Assembly (NCBI GenBank): GCA_947627155.1
Contig: CANQUX010000003.1
Span: 1 to 64,000 of the forward strand
Reading direction: 5' to 3'
DNA: 64,000 nt
Source of the DNA: an uncultured Alphaproteobacteria bacterium
Lineage (GTDB): Bacteria; Pseudomonadota; Alphaproteobacteria; CAAHEQ01; UBA3637
Positions 22,219 through 33,393 of this stretch are shown one piece after another. A program made the translations under genes and the position numbers. The notes under the pieces were generated by a model. It worked only from the letters and a program-made list of their open reading frames with translations. It was not told the origin of the DNA and ran no database searches. Each line of letters begins with the position of its first letter. The stretch's first letter is position 1.

Positions 22219-25200
22219 ATGAATGAGTTAATAAATACATTCGGACAGGTTCCGTCCCCGCAGTCTTTCGATGACATTCGTATTTCCATCGCCTCTCCCG
22301 AAAAAATTCGGGAATGGTCGTTCGGCGAAGTCACGCGCCCGGAAACAATTAACTATCGCACATTTAAGCCGGAAAAAGACGGTTTGTTCTGTGCGAAAAT
22401 TTTCGGCCCCGTGAAAGATTACGAATGTTTGTGCGGTAAGTATAAACGAATGAAATATCGGGGAATTACCTGTGAAAAGTGCGGCGTTGAAGTCACGCTT
22501 TCCAAAGTGCGGCGTGAAAGAATGGGTCATATTGAATTGGCTTGCCCCGTCACGCACATTTGGTTTTTAAAGTCATTGCCCAGCCGAATCGGCACGTTAT
22601 TGGATATGATGCTTAAAAATCTGGAATCGGTTTTGTATTTTGAAAAATACATTGTGATCGAGCCGGGTTTAACGCCGTTAAAACAACACGATTTGTTAAC
22701 GGAAGAGCAATATCAGGAAGCATTGGAGGCTTACGGTGAAGATGCTTTCCGTGTCGGAATCGGTGCCGAAGCCATTAAAGAAATGCTGTCACAAATTGAT
22801 TTGTCGGCAGAAGCGGCAAAATTGCGGGCGGAATTAATTGAAACAAAGTCTGATGCCAAACGGAAAAAAATTGTCAAGAAATTAAAGTTGGTTGAAGCTT
22901 TCTTGGAATCGGGTTCGCGTCCCGAATGGATGGTGTTAGATGTATTACCGGTTATTCCGCCGGAATTGCGGCCGTTGGTGCCGTTAGACGGCGGTCGGTT
23001 TGCCACGTCTGATTTAAACGATTTATATCGTCGGGTTATTAACCGCAACAATCGGTTGAAGAGATTGTTGGAGTTACGGGCACCGGAAATTATTATTCGC
23101 AACGAAAAACGAATGCTGCAAGAAGCGGTTGATGCCTTGTTTGATAACGGTCGGCGCGGGCGTGCCGTTGCCGGTATCAATAAACGGCCGCTGAAATCGT
23201 TGGCCGATATGTTGAAAGGTAAGCAAGGACGTTTCCGTCAAAACTTGTTAGGTAAACGGGTGGACTATTCGGGTCGTTCCGTGATTACCGTGGGTCCGGA
23301 ATTGATGTTACATCAGTGCGGCTTGCCGAAACGAATGGCCTTGGAATTGTTTAAGCCGTTTATTTACTCAAAATTAGAGTTAAGAGGCTTGGCTACCACC
23401 ATTAAAGCGGCCAAAAAAATGGTTGAAAAAGAAAAGCCGGAGGTGTGGGATATTTTATCGGAGGTCATTCGCGAACATCCGGTGTTGTTAAACCGGGCGC
23501 CCACATTGCACCGGTTGGGTATTCAAGCTTTTGAGCCGGTGTTGATTGAAGGAAAAGCCATTCAATTGCATCCGTTGGTTTGTACCGCCTTTAACGCCGA
23601 CTTCGATGGTGACCAAATGGCCGTTCACGTTCCGTTGTCAACGGAAGCGCAATTGGAAGCGCGTGTGTTAATGATGTCTACCAACAATATTTTATCGCCG
23701 GCAAGCGGTAAGCCGATTATTGTGCCGACGCAAGATATTATTTTGGGTTTGTACTATTTATCCATGGAACGCGAAGGCGAACAGGGTGAAGGTATGATTT
23801 TCTCGGGTCCGCAGGAAATTGAACACGCGTTGTTTGAGAAAAAAGTGTCGTTACATGCCAAAATTAAAGTGCGTTTAACCGTTATGGACGACGACGGCGA
23901 AAAACGGACGCATATTGTCGATACCACGCCGGGACGGGTGCAGTTGGCTTCCATTTTGCCGGATAACAGCAAAATACCGTTCAGCTTAATGAATCGCTTA
24001 ATTCGGAAAAAAGAAGTTTCGGAAATTATTGATGCCGTTTATCGCTATTGCGGGCAAAAAGAAACATGTATTTTTGCCGATCGCGTGATGAATTTGGGCT
24101 ATCGTCAAGCCGCTTTGTCGGGTATTTCTTTCGGTAAAGACGATTTGATTATTCCGGCAGCCAAAAAAACGTTGTTGGAGGAAACAAAAGCCAAAACAAA
24201 CGAATATGAACGGCAATATCAGGAAGGGTTGATTACGCGGTTGGAAAAATACAACAAAGTGGTCGATGCCTGGGCAAAATGTACCGATGATATTTCCGAT
24301 GCCATGATGAAAGAAATTTCAAAAGCCGTTCCGGGCGAGCCGATTAACTCCGTTTATATGATGGCTCATTCCGGCGCGCGCGGATCCACAACGCAAATGC
24401 GTCAGTTGGCCGGTATGCGCGGTCTTATGGCCAAGCCGAACGGTGAAATTATTGAAACGCCGATTACTTCAAACTTTAAAGAGGGCTTAACGGTTATGGA
24501 GTACTTTAACTCCACGCACGGTGCTCGTAAAGGTTTGGCGGATACGGCTTTAAAAACGGCAAACTCCGGTTATTTAACCCGTCGGTTGGTTGATGTGGCG
24601 CAAGATGCCATTATCACCATGGAAGATTGCGGCACGGAAAACGGTATTACCATTGAGCCGATTATTGAAGGCGGTGATATTATTGCCACAACCGGTGAAC
24701 GGATTTTAGGTCGAACGGCGGCGGAGGATATCAGAAATCCGAAAACGGATGAAATTATTGTTCCGAAAAACAAGCTCATCGATGAAAACGACGTTGAATT
24801 GATTGATGCACTCGGCATTGAAAGCGTTAAAATTCGTTCGGTCTTAACCTGTGAAGCCGAAAACGGTATTTGTGCCGCTTGTTACGGGCGTGATTTGGCG
24901 CGCGGAACACCGGTGAACATTGGTGAGGTTGTGGGTATTATTGCCGCGCAGTCCATCGGTGAACCGGGTACGCAGTTAACCATGCGGACGTTCCACATCG
25001 GCGGTACGGCGCAAAAAGGTGCCGAACAATCAAGCATTGATATCGGATTTGATGCCAAAGTGAAGGTGTTAAACGGCAATATGATTGAAAATTCCAAAGG
25101 CGAAAAAATTGTGTTATCACGAAACTGCGAAGTATCGCTGCGTGATGTGCATGATCGGGAAAAAGCCCGTCATAAATTACCCTACGGTGCCAAGTTAATG

Positions 25201-26349
25201 GTTGCCGACGGTGATTCGGTTTCAAAGGGTGCCCGTATTGCCGAATGGGATCCGTTTACAACGCCGATTATTGTTGATAAGAACGGTAAAGTCAAATATG
25301 AAGATTTGATTGAAGGCGAAACCGTCCGTGAAGTTGTTGATGAGGCGACAGGCTTAACATCAAAAGTGATTACACGTCCTGTTTCTTCAAAAGCCGAACG
25401 GCGTCCGAGCCTTGTTTTGTTAGATGCCAAAGGTAAAGTTTATAAATCTGCCAGCGGTACCGAAGCGCGGTATTATTTACCGGTTGACGCTGTTGTTGCC
25501 GTTGAGAACGGTCAGGAGGTGCAAGCCGGTGACGTATTGGCACGGTTACCGCGCGAAAGCTCCAAAACGCGTGATATTACCGGTGGTTTACCGCGGGTTG
25601 CCGAGTTGTTTGAAGCCCGTTGTCCGAAAGATCCGGCCATTTTGTCGGAGATTGCCGGTCGGGTGGATTACGGTACCGACTTTAAGACAAAACGGCGTGT
25701 AATTGTTACTTCCGCAGACGGTCAGGAAACCCGTGAATATCTGATCCCGAAAGGACGGACGGTTGCCGTTCATGAAGGCGATATCATTGAAAAGGGTGAA
25801 ATGATTGTTGAAGGGGCGAAAGATCCGCACGATATTTTGCGTGTTTTAGGTATTGAAGAATTGGCAAAATACTTAATCAAAGAAGTGCAAGCGGTTTATC
25901 GGTTACAAGGTGTGAAAATCAATGATAAGCACATTGAAGTAATTGTTCGCCAGATGATGCAAAAACTGGAAGTTAAAGATTCGGGTGATACCACGTTATT
26001 GGTTGGAGAACAAGTCGAAAGAGACGAATTAGCCGCCGAAAACGCCAAAGCCGTTAAATCCGGCGGACGTGAAGCCAAAGTTGCACCGGTTTTGTTAGGT
26101 ATTACCAAGGCCAGTTTGCAAACAAGCTCTTTCATTTCGGCAGCTTCCTTCCAAGAAACAACGCGTGTGTTAACGGAAGCGGCAACGGCAGGTCGTCGCG
26201 ACAAATTGTTGGGTTTGAAAGAAAACGTGATTGTCGGTCGATTAATTCCGGCCGGAACGGGTGCGCAAACGCAACGGTATCGTCAATTGGCTGCCGCACG
26301 CGACAAAGAAATTTTGGAAGCGCGCAACAAAGAAACGCAAGCGCAATAG
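22219..26349 (+). CDS. rpoC: DNA-directed RNA polymerase subunit beta'
   Basis: [16 protein letters not shown]; full-length beta' directly after rpoB. Confidence 0.99.
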   Translation: MNELINTFGQVPSPQSFDDIRISIASPEKIREWSFGEVTRPETINYRTFKPEKDGLFCAKIFGPVKDYECLCGKYKRMKYRGITCEKCGVEVTLSKVRRERMGHIELACPVTHIWFLKSLPSRIGTLLDMMLKNLESVLYFEKYIVIEPGLTPLKQHDLLTEEQYQEALEAYGEDAFRVGIGAEAIKEMLSQIDLSAEAAKLRAELIETKSDAKRKKIVKKLKLVEAFLESGSRPEWMVLDVLPVIPPELRPLVPLDGGRFATSDLNDLYRRVINRNNRLKRLLELRAPEIIIRNEKRMLQEAVDALFDNGRRGRAVAGINKRPLKSLADMLKGKQGRFRQNLLGKRVDYSGRSVITVGPELMLHQCGLPKRMALELFKPFIYSKLELRGLATTIKAAKKMVEKEKPEVWDILSEVIREHPVLLNRAPTLHRLGIQAFEPVLIEGKAIQLHPLVCTAFNADFDGDQMAVHVPLSTEAQLEARVLMMSTNNILSPASGKPIIVPTQDIILGLYYLSMEREGEQGEGMIFSGPQEIEHALFEKKVSLHAKIKVRLTVMDDDGEKRTHIVDTTPGRVQLASILPDNSKIPFSLMNRLIRKKEVSEIIDAVYRYCGQKETCIFADRVMNLGYRQAALSGISFGKDDLIIPAAKKTLLEETKAKTNEYERQYQEGLITRLEKYNKVVDAWAKCTDDISDAMMKEISKAVPGEPINSVYMMAHSGARGSTTQMRQLAGMRGLMAKPNGEIIETPITSNFKEGLTVMEYFNSTHGARKGLADTALKTANSGYLTRRLVDVAQDAIITMEDCGTENGITIEPIIEGGDIIATTGERILGRTAAEDIRNPKTDEIIVPKNKLIDENDVELIDALGIESVKIRSVLTCEAENGICAACYGRDLARGTPVNIGEVVGIIAAQSIGEPGTQLTMRTFHIGGTAQKGAEQSSIDIGFDAKVKVLNGNMIENSKGEKIVLSRNCEVSLRDVHDREKARHKLPYGAKLMVADGDSVSKGARIAEWDPFTTPIIVDKNGKVKYEDLIEGETVREVVDEATGLTSKVITRPVSSKAERRPSLVLLDAKGKVYKSASGTEARYYLPVDAVVAVENGQEVQAGDVLARLPRESSKTRDITGGLPRVAELFEARCPKDPAILSEIAGRVDYGTDFKTKRRVIVTSADGQETREYLIPKGRTVAVHEGDIIEKGEMIVEGAKDPHDILRVLGIEELAKYLIKEVQAVYRLQGVKINDKHIEVIVRQMMQKLEVKDSGDTTLLVGEQVERDELAAENAKAVKSGGREAKVAPVLLGITKASLQTSSFISAASFQETTRVLTEAATAGRRDKLLGLKENVIVGRLIPAGTGAQTQRYRQLAAARDKEILEARNKETQAQ

Positions 26350-26369
26350 TTTTGTGTTTTTACTCCCCC

Positions 26370-26400
26370 AAAAAGCCTTCCTGTTCGGGAAGGCTTTTTT
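26370..26400 (+). terminator. rpoC intrinsic terminator
   Basis: aaaaagccttcc-tgttc-gggaaggctttttt. Confidence 0.9.
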
Positions 26401-26512
26401 CGTTAATCGGCCGGAGAATAACACCGATAACAAAATAAAGCGGTTATTAACAAACCGCACGAGAACACGGCAAAAAAGGGAGTAAAAAAGCTTTTGTTTT
26501 TAAAGAATTTAT

Positions 26513-26860
26513 TTAACGGGAAATCGAACAAGCCGATTTATAAGGCGGCACGGGCTCGGTTGTTTCTTGGCATTCATAAACGGCCTTTTGCGGCGTAAAT
26601 AAATAGCAAGCAAAATTTTCTTTTTGCTTAAAAACTGCTTTTCGTCCTGTTTTGGCACATTCGTTGGCAGCCAACGCCTCAATCTCTTCTTGTGAGCCGA
26701 AAAGACCGTAACAAATTGCAGGATTATTATCGGTAGATGAACCGACAGGTTCTATAACACCGGCTTCACGGCGGGCATCAACAAACGGCATACAGGCAGA
26801 GAGCGAAAAAAGAGCTCCCAACATACAAATGAAAACACTTTTTCGATAATAAAAATACAT
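26513..26860 (-). CDS. Small putative lipoprotein
   Basis: Signal peptide with lipobox GALFSLSAC; no recognised domain. Confidence 0.6.
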   Translation of the reverse strand: MYFYYRKSVFICMLGALFSLSACMPFVDARREAGVIEPVGSSTDNNPAICYGLFGSQEEIEALAANECAKTGRKAVFKQKENFACYLFTPQKAVYECQETTEPVPPYKSACSISR

Positions 26861-27384
26861 TATGATTCGGTTGGTGTGTTTCTGTTCTTTAAAATAGAAG
26901 AAAGTTGTGCCGAAGCTTCATCTTCTTTTATTTTATGCACCAAAGCATATTCGGGAACAAATAAGCCGAACGCCTGATCATAGATTTGACGCTCACTGTA
27001 TGTTTGCTCATGCTTTTCGGGATCTTTATATAAATCACGCAACACTTCCGCCAACGCAATGGGATTATTGGATTTAATTTTTTCCATATATTCCTGTGAA
27101 CGCCGACTCCATTGTACGCGTTTGATTTTGGCTTTGGAATGCAAAACACGAACGGCCGTATCCATTACCGAATCGGAAGCCAGTTGACGCAAAGCCGTAT
27201 TTTCTTTTTTGATTTTCGAAACGGGAATTTTAACGGTAGCTTTATCTTTGTTAAAACTGACGGAAACGAATTCTAAATTTTGTCCGCAAATGTTTTCCGA
27301 TTTAATTTCCGTAATTTGCCCGACTCCTCTTGTGGGATAAACCACAAAATCCCCGGGATTAAACATATATTCATCATTTTCCAT
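26860..27384 (-). CDS. carD: CarD family transcriptional regulator
   Basis: MFNPGDFVVYPTRGVGQITEIKSENICGQNLEFVSVSF...VPVSKI-type CarD/CdnL fold. Confidence 0.92.
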   Translation of the reverse strand: MENDEYMFNPGDFVVYPTRGVGQITEIKSENICGQNLEFVSVSFNKDKATVKIPVSKIKKENTALRQLASDSVMDTAVRVLHSKAKIKRVQWSRRSQEYMEKIKSNNPIALAEVLRDLYKDPEKHEQTYSERQIYDQAFGLFVPEYALVHKIKEDEASAQLSSILKNRNTPTES

Positions 27385-27569
27385 TGAGGTTATCTCCTTT
27401 TTTCAAGTCATGAAAGGAGTATAGCACAAAATTAAAAAATTTCAAATAAAAAAAGAGTGTTTTTGTAAAAAAAAGAACGGAAAAAAGTCGGTTGAAAAGA
27501 ATATTTTTAAGAGGATGAAAAAAATCTTGCATTTTAAAAAGAATTTTGGTAAAATAACGCCAACCGGAT

Positions 27570-27646
27570 GGGTCTGTAGCGCAGTTGGTTAGAGCTGGCC
27601 GCTCATAACGGTCTGGTCGGGGGTTCGAGTCCCTCCGGACCCACCA
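27570..27646 (+). tRNA. tRNA with anticodon CAT (probably elongator tRNA-Met)
   Basis: gggtctgtagcgcagttggttagagctggccgctCATaacggtc...ggttcgagtccctccggacccacca; 77 nt, encoded CCA. Met versus Ile2 (lysidine) not separable by eye. Confidence 0.9.
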
Positions 27647-27651
27647 AAACA

Positions 27652-27681
27652 AAAAAGAGGAAAACATTTTCCTCTTTTTTT
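27652..27681. terminator. Intrinsic terminator after tRNA
   Basis: aaaaaagaggaaaacattttcctcttttttt. Confidence 0.75.
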
Positions 27682-27708
27682 GCATTTTAAGGGCATCTTT
27701 AAAGCTCT

Positions 27709-28188
27709 TCACAATTCCTTTTCAAACCGAATAATGGGAAGATTGTAAGGTTTCCATATTTTCTCTTCTTCGGTAATTTGAGTTAATCCCATTTTTTGAT
27801 AAAAGCCGATAGACGGACCGTTTTTTAACGTCCAAACAACCAGCTTTTGAAACCCTTTCTCTTTTTTTTCGGCGCACAGTTCGGATACCCACATTGAACC
27901 TATTCCTTTGAGTTGAAAATCGGGATGAATATATAAGGCGTTGATTTCAAAAGTATCCGGTTCGGGATAGGTTATATATGAAAAACCGATAATCTGATTA
28001 TCTGCTTGTGCCACCCAACACTCTGTCTTTTGAATATAGGCGGCAGTGCGTTGAATATAATCCTCATTGACAACCAGTGCATCTAACGCGTCATCGGGCA
28101 GATAACTGCGATAACAACTTTGATAAGTTTCCACTTGAACCTTTTTAACGAATGGAGCATCTTCCGGTGTTGCACGACGTATTATCAT
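27709..28188 (-). CDS. GNAT family N-acetyltransferase
   Basis: MIIRRATPEDAPFVKKVQVETY...EINALYIHPDFQLKGIGSMWVSEL...WTLKNGPSIGFYQKMGL. Confidence 0.9.
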   Translation of the reverse strand: MIIRRATPEDAPFVKKVQVETYQSCYRSYLPDDALDALVVNEDYIQRTAAYIQKTECWVAQADNQIIGFSYITYPEPDTFEINALYIHPDFQLKGIGSMWVSELCAEKKEKGFQKLVVWTLKNGPSIGFYQKMGLTQITEEEKIWKPYNLPIIRFEKEL

Positions 28189-29824
28189 TGAGTTCTTCTT
28201 TCGGATATTCTTGCGCATTTTGTTTGATTGCGGTAGTCAGATCGGGTTGTTGATTTTCCTTTTCAAATAATCCCTTTCTGGCGGCTTCTAATTTTTGAAA
28301 TTCGGTAAGTTCTTCGGTCGGTGAGTGATGTTGTAAAGTTTTTTCTTGTGTTTCAATTAATTTTTTTAATGAGGCGGGCATAGCTATATCCGTTTCATTT
28401 TTTTTGCCGGCTTGAATTTCATCCAGTTGTTGTAAATATTTCATTTCTTCATTTGTCAGCGGCAGTGTTTTTGATTGATTTATACCTGCTTCTTTTGAAA
28501 ATGCATATTGTATATTTTTTTCTGCGCTCTGATAATAAAGATTTAGTGCTTTAATTTGTTCATCGGAGAACAAATCACTATAATAGATTCCCTTTTCGCG
28601 AATATCCCATGATTTTTGTTCTGCATCGGTTAAACCGGTGACAAGAAAATCTTTTCCCTTTAAGTCAGGATAACGATTGGTCATATAATCTTGAATAAAT
28701 TGTGTTCTCTCCAAATTCCAAGAGCGATATGTTCCTTCCTCTCCTTCTTTTGAGTAATAGCAACAAATCCACTTTTTATGACCATTGTTATAGAATTGTT
28801 TCCACCAATTCACCCGCTCCAAATCTGTATTCGTTAATTCAATGCCGTAAGCAGCTGCCGCTTTTTGCGTTTTTTCTCCTTCCGGCTGCATTAAAATGTG
28901 AATTGATGCTCCCATGGCGTGATTGACGGCCTGCGTGTGAATCCAAAGTTCTTTTTCTTTATCGGTGAGTTCGGCAGGAACGTTTTGTTGATTTTGATGC
29001 AGTTCTTTTTCTTTTTTTTCAACAAGTTTGCGAAAATAATCAAGTTCATAAGCATTTTCATAAACATTCTCCCCGTTTGCAAGCCCGTCGGCGAAAGTAT
29101 CTTGCATCTTGCGCGCATAATAGCATAAATAGTCAACAGACATGGCTTCTGCTTCAATGAGTTTACGTTGTTTTTGAATCACTTCACGCGAATAGGCAGT
29201 CGATTCTTCTCCCAGTCCGTCATCACCTTGTCCGATATGCAGAATTTCATGAAACGTGGCGGGTGTGGCAAACTCTTCCGGTAATAAACTGATATTCCTT
29301 GATTTCCAGTCAGTAACGCCTGTGGCATTATCATTTTTTAATTTTTCCCAATCTTGAAGTGTTGATGAAAAGGTAATAGGCTTGCCATGTTGAATGGTTT
29401 CGCGCACCAACCGACATAAATAAGGTTCTTTTTCGGCTGTTTCTCTTAAATAGTTTTTTAATTGGTCGGATTGTTCTTGACTTAATTTTGTTGTATCAAT
29501 CAAACCGAAATATTGTTGCCATTCTTCTTCGGAAAGCGTTTTATAAACCGCCAGTTCTTTTCGGGCAGGAGAGAGCAAAGAGGTCTGGCGCTTGATATCG
29601 ATTGCAGAGTTGTTAAAAAGCAAATCATCGGCTGTATTGATTGCCTGAATGGAACCGTAAGGCGATTTCATGACGGTTTCAAGAATTTTTTGTATCTCAT
29701 CTGCCTCTGCCGTTTTTACGGTTTCCGCTACCGCTTGCAGCGCTTGCTTTAATTTTTGATTATATGCCTCGGAGGTTGTTTCTTGTGCCGTTTCATTTTG
29801 ATTTAAATCATTGTTCAATGCCAT
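28145..29824 (-). CDS. Putative zinc metallopeptidase-like protein (HEILH motif)
   Basis: ATPATFHEILHIGQGDDG...LIEAEAMSVDYLCYYARKM: HExxH plus a downstream Glu; long charged flanks, no signal peptide. Confidence 0.5.
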   Translation of the reverse strand: MALNNDLNQNETAQETTSEAYNQKLKQALQAVAETVKTAEADEIQKILETVMKSPYGSIQAINTADDLLFNNSAIDIKRQTSLLSPARKELAVYKTLSEEEWQQYFGLIDTTKLSQEQSDQLKNYLRETAEKEPYLCRLVRETIQHGKPITFSSTLQDWEKLKNDNATGVTDWKSRNISLLPEEFATPATFHEILHIGQGDDGLGEESTAYSREVIQKQRKLIEAEAMSVDYLCYYARKMQDTFADGLANGENVYENAYELDYFRKLVEKKEKELHQNQQNVPAELTDKEKELWIHTQAVNHAMGASIHILMQPEGEKTQKAAAAYGIELTNTDLERVNWWKQFYNNGHKKWICCYYSKEGEEGTYRSWNLERTQFIQDYMTNRYPDLKGKDFLVTGLTDAEQKSWDIREKGIYYSDLFSDEQIKALNLYYQSAEKNIQYAFSKEAGINQSKTLPLTNEEMKYLQQLDEIQAGKKNETDIAMPASLKKLIETQEKTLQHHSPTEELTEFQKLEAARKGLFEKENQQPDLTTAIKQNAQEYPKEELNDNTSCNTGRCSIR

Positions 29825-30071
29825 AACCGTTGCTCCGGATAAAATATTATATTATATACATTATACACGATTTTATGCCCGATTTCAAGAGAAATGATTT
29901 TTTATGTATTATTTTATATTGATTTTACATTTTTTGAAGTGTATTCGCCGTTTGATAATTCAGTATCTTGAAACCGTTTCATTTTATTATTGACTCGGAA
30001 ATTATTGTCAAGTCGCAACGATTGGACAAAAGGTAAAAAACGGCAAGAGCAGATTGATGGAAGTCTTAAAA

Positions 30072-31169
30072 TTATTCGGGTAAAAATAAACGACCGCCCG
30101 TTGTGGGCATATTCACGCCCGTTGTTTGTTCAAAACTGATGGGAAGTCCTGCCAAAGAGCGCACGCTTAAAAACGCATAACTTTGTGCGTTTAAAGTGTC
30201 GTTATTCCAGTCTAACTCTTTTCCCAAAACGGTTTTTTCGGGTAAAACATTTTTAATTTGACGCACAATTTCGGGATTATATGTGCCGCCGCCGATTAAC
30301 ACCCATTGAACGGGTTGCATGGTTAAATAACGGCGCGATTCTTGAATGCTTCGGGCAATGACTGCCGTTAATGTTGCGGCTCCGTCGGCTACGGAACAAC
30401 CTTCCACCTGCGAATAAAGTTGAATAAAATCATTTTTATTCACTGTTTTCGGCGGGTGAACGGCATAATATTTTTGTTTCAACAGGCGCGCTGCCAATCG
30501 CTCGTCAATTTTTCCCTTGGTTGCCCAAAGGCCGTCAAAATCCATTTCCGCACCGGTTCGACGCATAATCCAATAATCCAATAACGCCGTGCCGATTCCC
30601 ACATCAAATGCCTGTAATTCCCCGAGCGGGCCGATAACCGTGAGCGTAATAATACCGCCGATTGATAAAATACCCAGCGGTTTTTCAATTGCCTGCGTTA
30701 AAGCGCCGTAATAAGAGGCAAATAACGGGCCGCCGTGTCCGCCTTGCTTTAAATCGGATTGAATAAAACGGGAAACAACCGCCGTTTTTGTTTGATTTGC
30801 CAACGTTTGCGGATTACCGAGCGCGATGGAGATTTTTTCTTTCGGTTTATGATAAACCACATGCCCCGAATAACCGATCACATCAATTTTGGGGTAAGTC
30901 CGTTCGGTTTGCGCGCGAAATTCCTGATAAACGGAAAAGTGAAAATCGGTTAATGCCGTATCGATATCAATCATTTCTTGTGTACGGGTATAATCGCCTT
31001 TTAAAATAAAGTTAAACACTTTTTCCCGTAAATCGGCGGGATACGGACGAATGAGATGTCGGCTTTCACCGAATAAATCAAGTCCGTCCGTTTGTACAAG
31101 TGCAACTTCAACACCGTTTAAACCCGAATCCGAATAAATGCCGACGGCAGTTTTCTTTTCAATAATCAT
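30072..31169 (-). CDS. anmK: Anhydro-N-acetylmuramic acid kinase
   Basis: GIYSDSGLNGVEVALV...GYSGHVVYHKP...IGGIITLT...GGGTYNPEIVRQIK. Confidence 0.88.
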   Translation of the reverse strand: MIIEKKTAVGIYSDSGLNGVEVALVQTDGLDLFGESRHLIRPYPADLREKVFNFILKGDYTRTQEMIDIDTALTDFHFSVYQEFRAQTERTYPKIDVIGYSGHVVYHKPKEKISIALGNPQTLANQTKTAVVSRFIQSDLKQGGHGGPLFASYYGALTQAIEKPLGILSIGGIITLTVIGPLGELQAFDVGIGTALLDYWIMRRTGAEMDFDGLWATKGKIDERLAARLLKQKYYAVHPPKTVNKNDFIQLYSQVEGCSVADGAATLTAVIARSIQESRRYLTMQPVQWVLIGGGTYNPEIVRQIKNVLPEKTVLGKELDWNNDTLNAQSYAFLSVRSLAGLPISFEQTTGVNMPTTGGRLFLPE

Positions 31170-31906
31170 TGAGCCTCTTTTCGAAAAGGATCGGGCAACA
31201 AATCCTGCGCCGATTCAATTTGTTCATACAGCATATTTAAAAAAACGCGTCTTTCCGCACCCGGAGCAATGGGCGGTAAAAAACGAACGGTCAATTGCCC
31301 GGGATATTTTTTCACTTTGTTTTTCGGCCAGCAATAACCCGTGTTAAGCGCTACCGGCACTACCGGCACATTGCATTGCTCATATAAAAACGCAACCCCG
31401 GGCGTGTAAGGTTTTTTGCTTCCCGGTTGCGTGCGGGTACCTTCGGGAAAAATAATTAAATTCATACCTTCCTGCAAGCGACTTTTAACACCCGTTAACA
31501 TCTGTCGCATGGTTTTGGCACCGCCTTTGCGATCAATGGGAATACAGCCCGTTTTTAAAAAATAAATACCGGCAATCGGCAAATACATCAATTCTTTTTT
31601 TAAAACATAAAACACATTCGGCACAATGGCGTGAAACACCATGGTTTCAAAAGCGGATTGATGCTTGGAAGCAATAATATAGCCGTTTTTTTGCGGCAGA
31701 TTTTCCAACCCTTCAATGTTCAATTTAACGCCGCAAACAAGACGTAAAGCTTTCGGCATGACCGTTGCCCAAAAACGCGGAAAACAGCCTGAAGCTTTTC
31801 GGGTAAAAAACAGAGTAGGTATGAAAACAATGAATAAAATAAAGGTGCCGACATATAATATTATGAGAAATAAAACAGAACGAACCCATAAACCAAACTG
31901 ATACAT
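31166..31906 (-). CDS. plsC: 1-acyl-sn-glycerol-3-phosphate acyltransferase
   Basis: ASKHQSAFETMVFHAIVPN (HX4D-like), LIIFPEGTRTQPGSKKPYTPGVAFL; internal start MYQFGLW chosen. Confidence 0.9.
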   Translation of the reverse strand: MYQFGLWVRSVLFLIILYVGTFILFIVFIPTLFFTRKASGCFPRFWATVMPKALRLVCGVKLNIEGLENLPQKNGYIIASKHQSAFETMVFHAIVPNVFYVLKKELMYLPIAGIYFLKTGCIPIDRKGGAKTMRQMLTGVKSRLQEGMNLIIFPEGTRTQPGSKKPYTPGVAFLYEQCNVPVVPVALNTGYCWPKNKVKKYPGQLTVRFLPPIAPGAERRVFLNMLYEQIESAQDLLPDPFRKEAQ

Positions 31907-31907
31907 C

Positions 31908-32498
31908 TTAAAAACCTCCGGATTGTATGAGTGATTTGAATTGAACAAAAATAAATTTGTGATATTCCAGTAACAACTGCCAAGCATAGCGCGTTTTAAT
32001 CCATTCGACGGATTGATCAAATTCCATCGGAAACACGGGCCACGGTGCAATTTTAAGATCGGGATTTTTTCGCCCGATTTCAAAAATGCTGCGCGGCATG
32101 TGATAAAAACTGGTAATCAGCAAAATGGAAGAAACATCTTTATCTTGAATCCAATTGTTAATTTCTTGTGCATTCCCGACCGTATCTTCGGCTTCATATC
32201 CCAGCGTGATTTTTTCTTGTTCCGCTTCGGAAAGACCGCTTAAAAGCTTTTCTTTCGTGACTTTTTTGTTAACACCTGATATGAGCATATATTTTGCATG
32301 ATGTTTTTTAAAAACATTTAACGCGGTACCGATTCGATTGCTGCCGCCCGTTAACACAACGACCGCATCTTTGGGTTTATTGCTTTCCGATTGCAAGGAA
32401 AAAGCATATACGCAAAACATGGCCAAGCCAATCAGCCATGCGGAAAACGCCAAGGCCAAACAATATAAAATTAAATGCGACAGATGCTTTTGTTTCAT
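31908..32498 (-). CDS. YdcF family (DUF218) protein
   Basis: DAVVVLTGGSNRIGTAL...TVGNAQEINNWIQDKDVSSILLITSFYHMPRSIFEI. Confidence 0.88.
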   Translation of the reverse strand: MKQKHLSHLILYCLALAFSAWLIGLAMFCVYAFSLQSESNKPKDAVVVLTGGSNRIGTALNVFKKHHAKYMLISGVNKKVTKEKLLSGLSEAEQEKITLGYEAEDTVGNAQEINNWIQDKDVSSILLITSFYHMPRSIFEIGRKNPDLKIAPWPVFPMEFDQSVEWIKTRYAWQLLLEYHKFIFVQFKSLIQSGGF

Positions 32499-32499
32499 G

Positions 32500-33393
32500 C
32501 TATAAGCTTCTTTTTAACTCCGAAAATACCGTGTAGGCCGCCGTGAGATAAGCTAATAAAGCGGCAATGAGCGGAACGGTAAAAAGTAACAGCCATTGTC
32601 CGGTGCTTAATGTGGCCTGAATGATAAAACCGCCCGTTAAATTTCCGAGATAATAAGCAATGAAGGCCATAACGGGCAGTGATAACACAAATCCGATCAG
32701 GCCGCCGCTGAAAGCCAATCCGCCGCTGCGGTTGGCAAATTGACGGGTAATATAAAAATCACCGGCGCCCATCATGTGAATTAAAGCAATCACTTGTCGA
32801 TGCACCTTTAATCCTGATTTTGTTACAAAAATAATGGAAAAAGCCATGCTTGTGAGCATTAAAAGCAAAATGAGGCCGGTCAGACGCGTTAAATTTTGCG
32901 CCAACGTGACCAGTTCCGCCAAAGAAAGACGATGACTGTCTAACACCGCTAACGGTACTTGTTCGGCAAAATCGGCTTTAATTTGTTCCAAATCGGGCAA
33001 CCGATCGGTGTTGATTTTCACATCAATCAGTTTCGGAAGCGGCAGTTCCGCCGTTGAAGCATTTTCGCCCATCCACGGCGCCATCAGCGAATCCATTTGC
33101 GATTCGCTTAAAATTTGCGCATCAATTACGCCGTCGGTGGAAAGCAAAATGCCCATGGCGGCGTCAATATCCGTTTGAACCAAATCACCGCGTTCTTTGC
33201 CGTCGGCGGTAAAGGTGGGAATTTGAACCGTCATCGAGCCGGAAATGTTTTTATGCCAATTTTCGACGGACGTATGCGTGATTAAGGCAAAAGCCAATGT
33301 CAGGACGGATAAAAACACCATTAACATACTGATCCAACAAATAAAAAATGTGGATGAATCTTGTGCAAAAGGAATATCGGTTGCTTTGGTCAT
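32500..33393 (-). CDS. ftsX: Cell division protein FtsX-like permease
   Basis: FtsX-type 4-TM topology, adjacent to ftsE. Confidence 0.88.
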   Translation of the reverse strand: MTKATDIPFAQDSSTFFICWISMLMVFLSVLTLAFALITHTSVENWHKNISGSMTVQIPTFTADGKERGDLVQTDIDAAMGILLSTDGVIDAQILSESQMDSLMAPWMGENASTAELPLPKLIDVKINTDRLPDLEQIKADFAEQVPLAVLDSHRLSLAELVTLAQNLTRLTGLILLLMLTSMAFSIIFVTKSGLKVHRQVIALIHMMGAGDFYITRQFANRSGGLAFSGGLIGFVLSLPVMAFIAYYLGNLTGGFIIQATLSTGQWLLLFTVPLIAALLAYLTAAYTVFSELKRSL

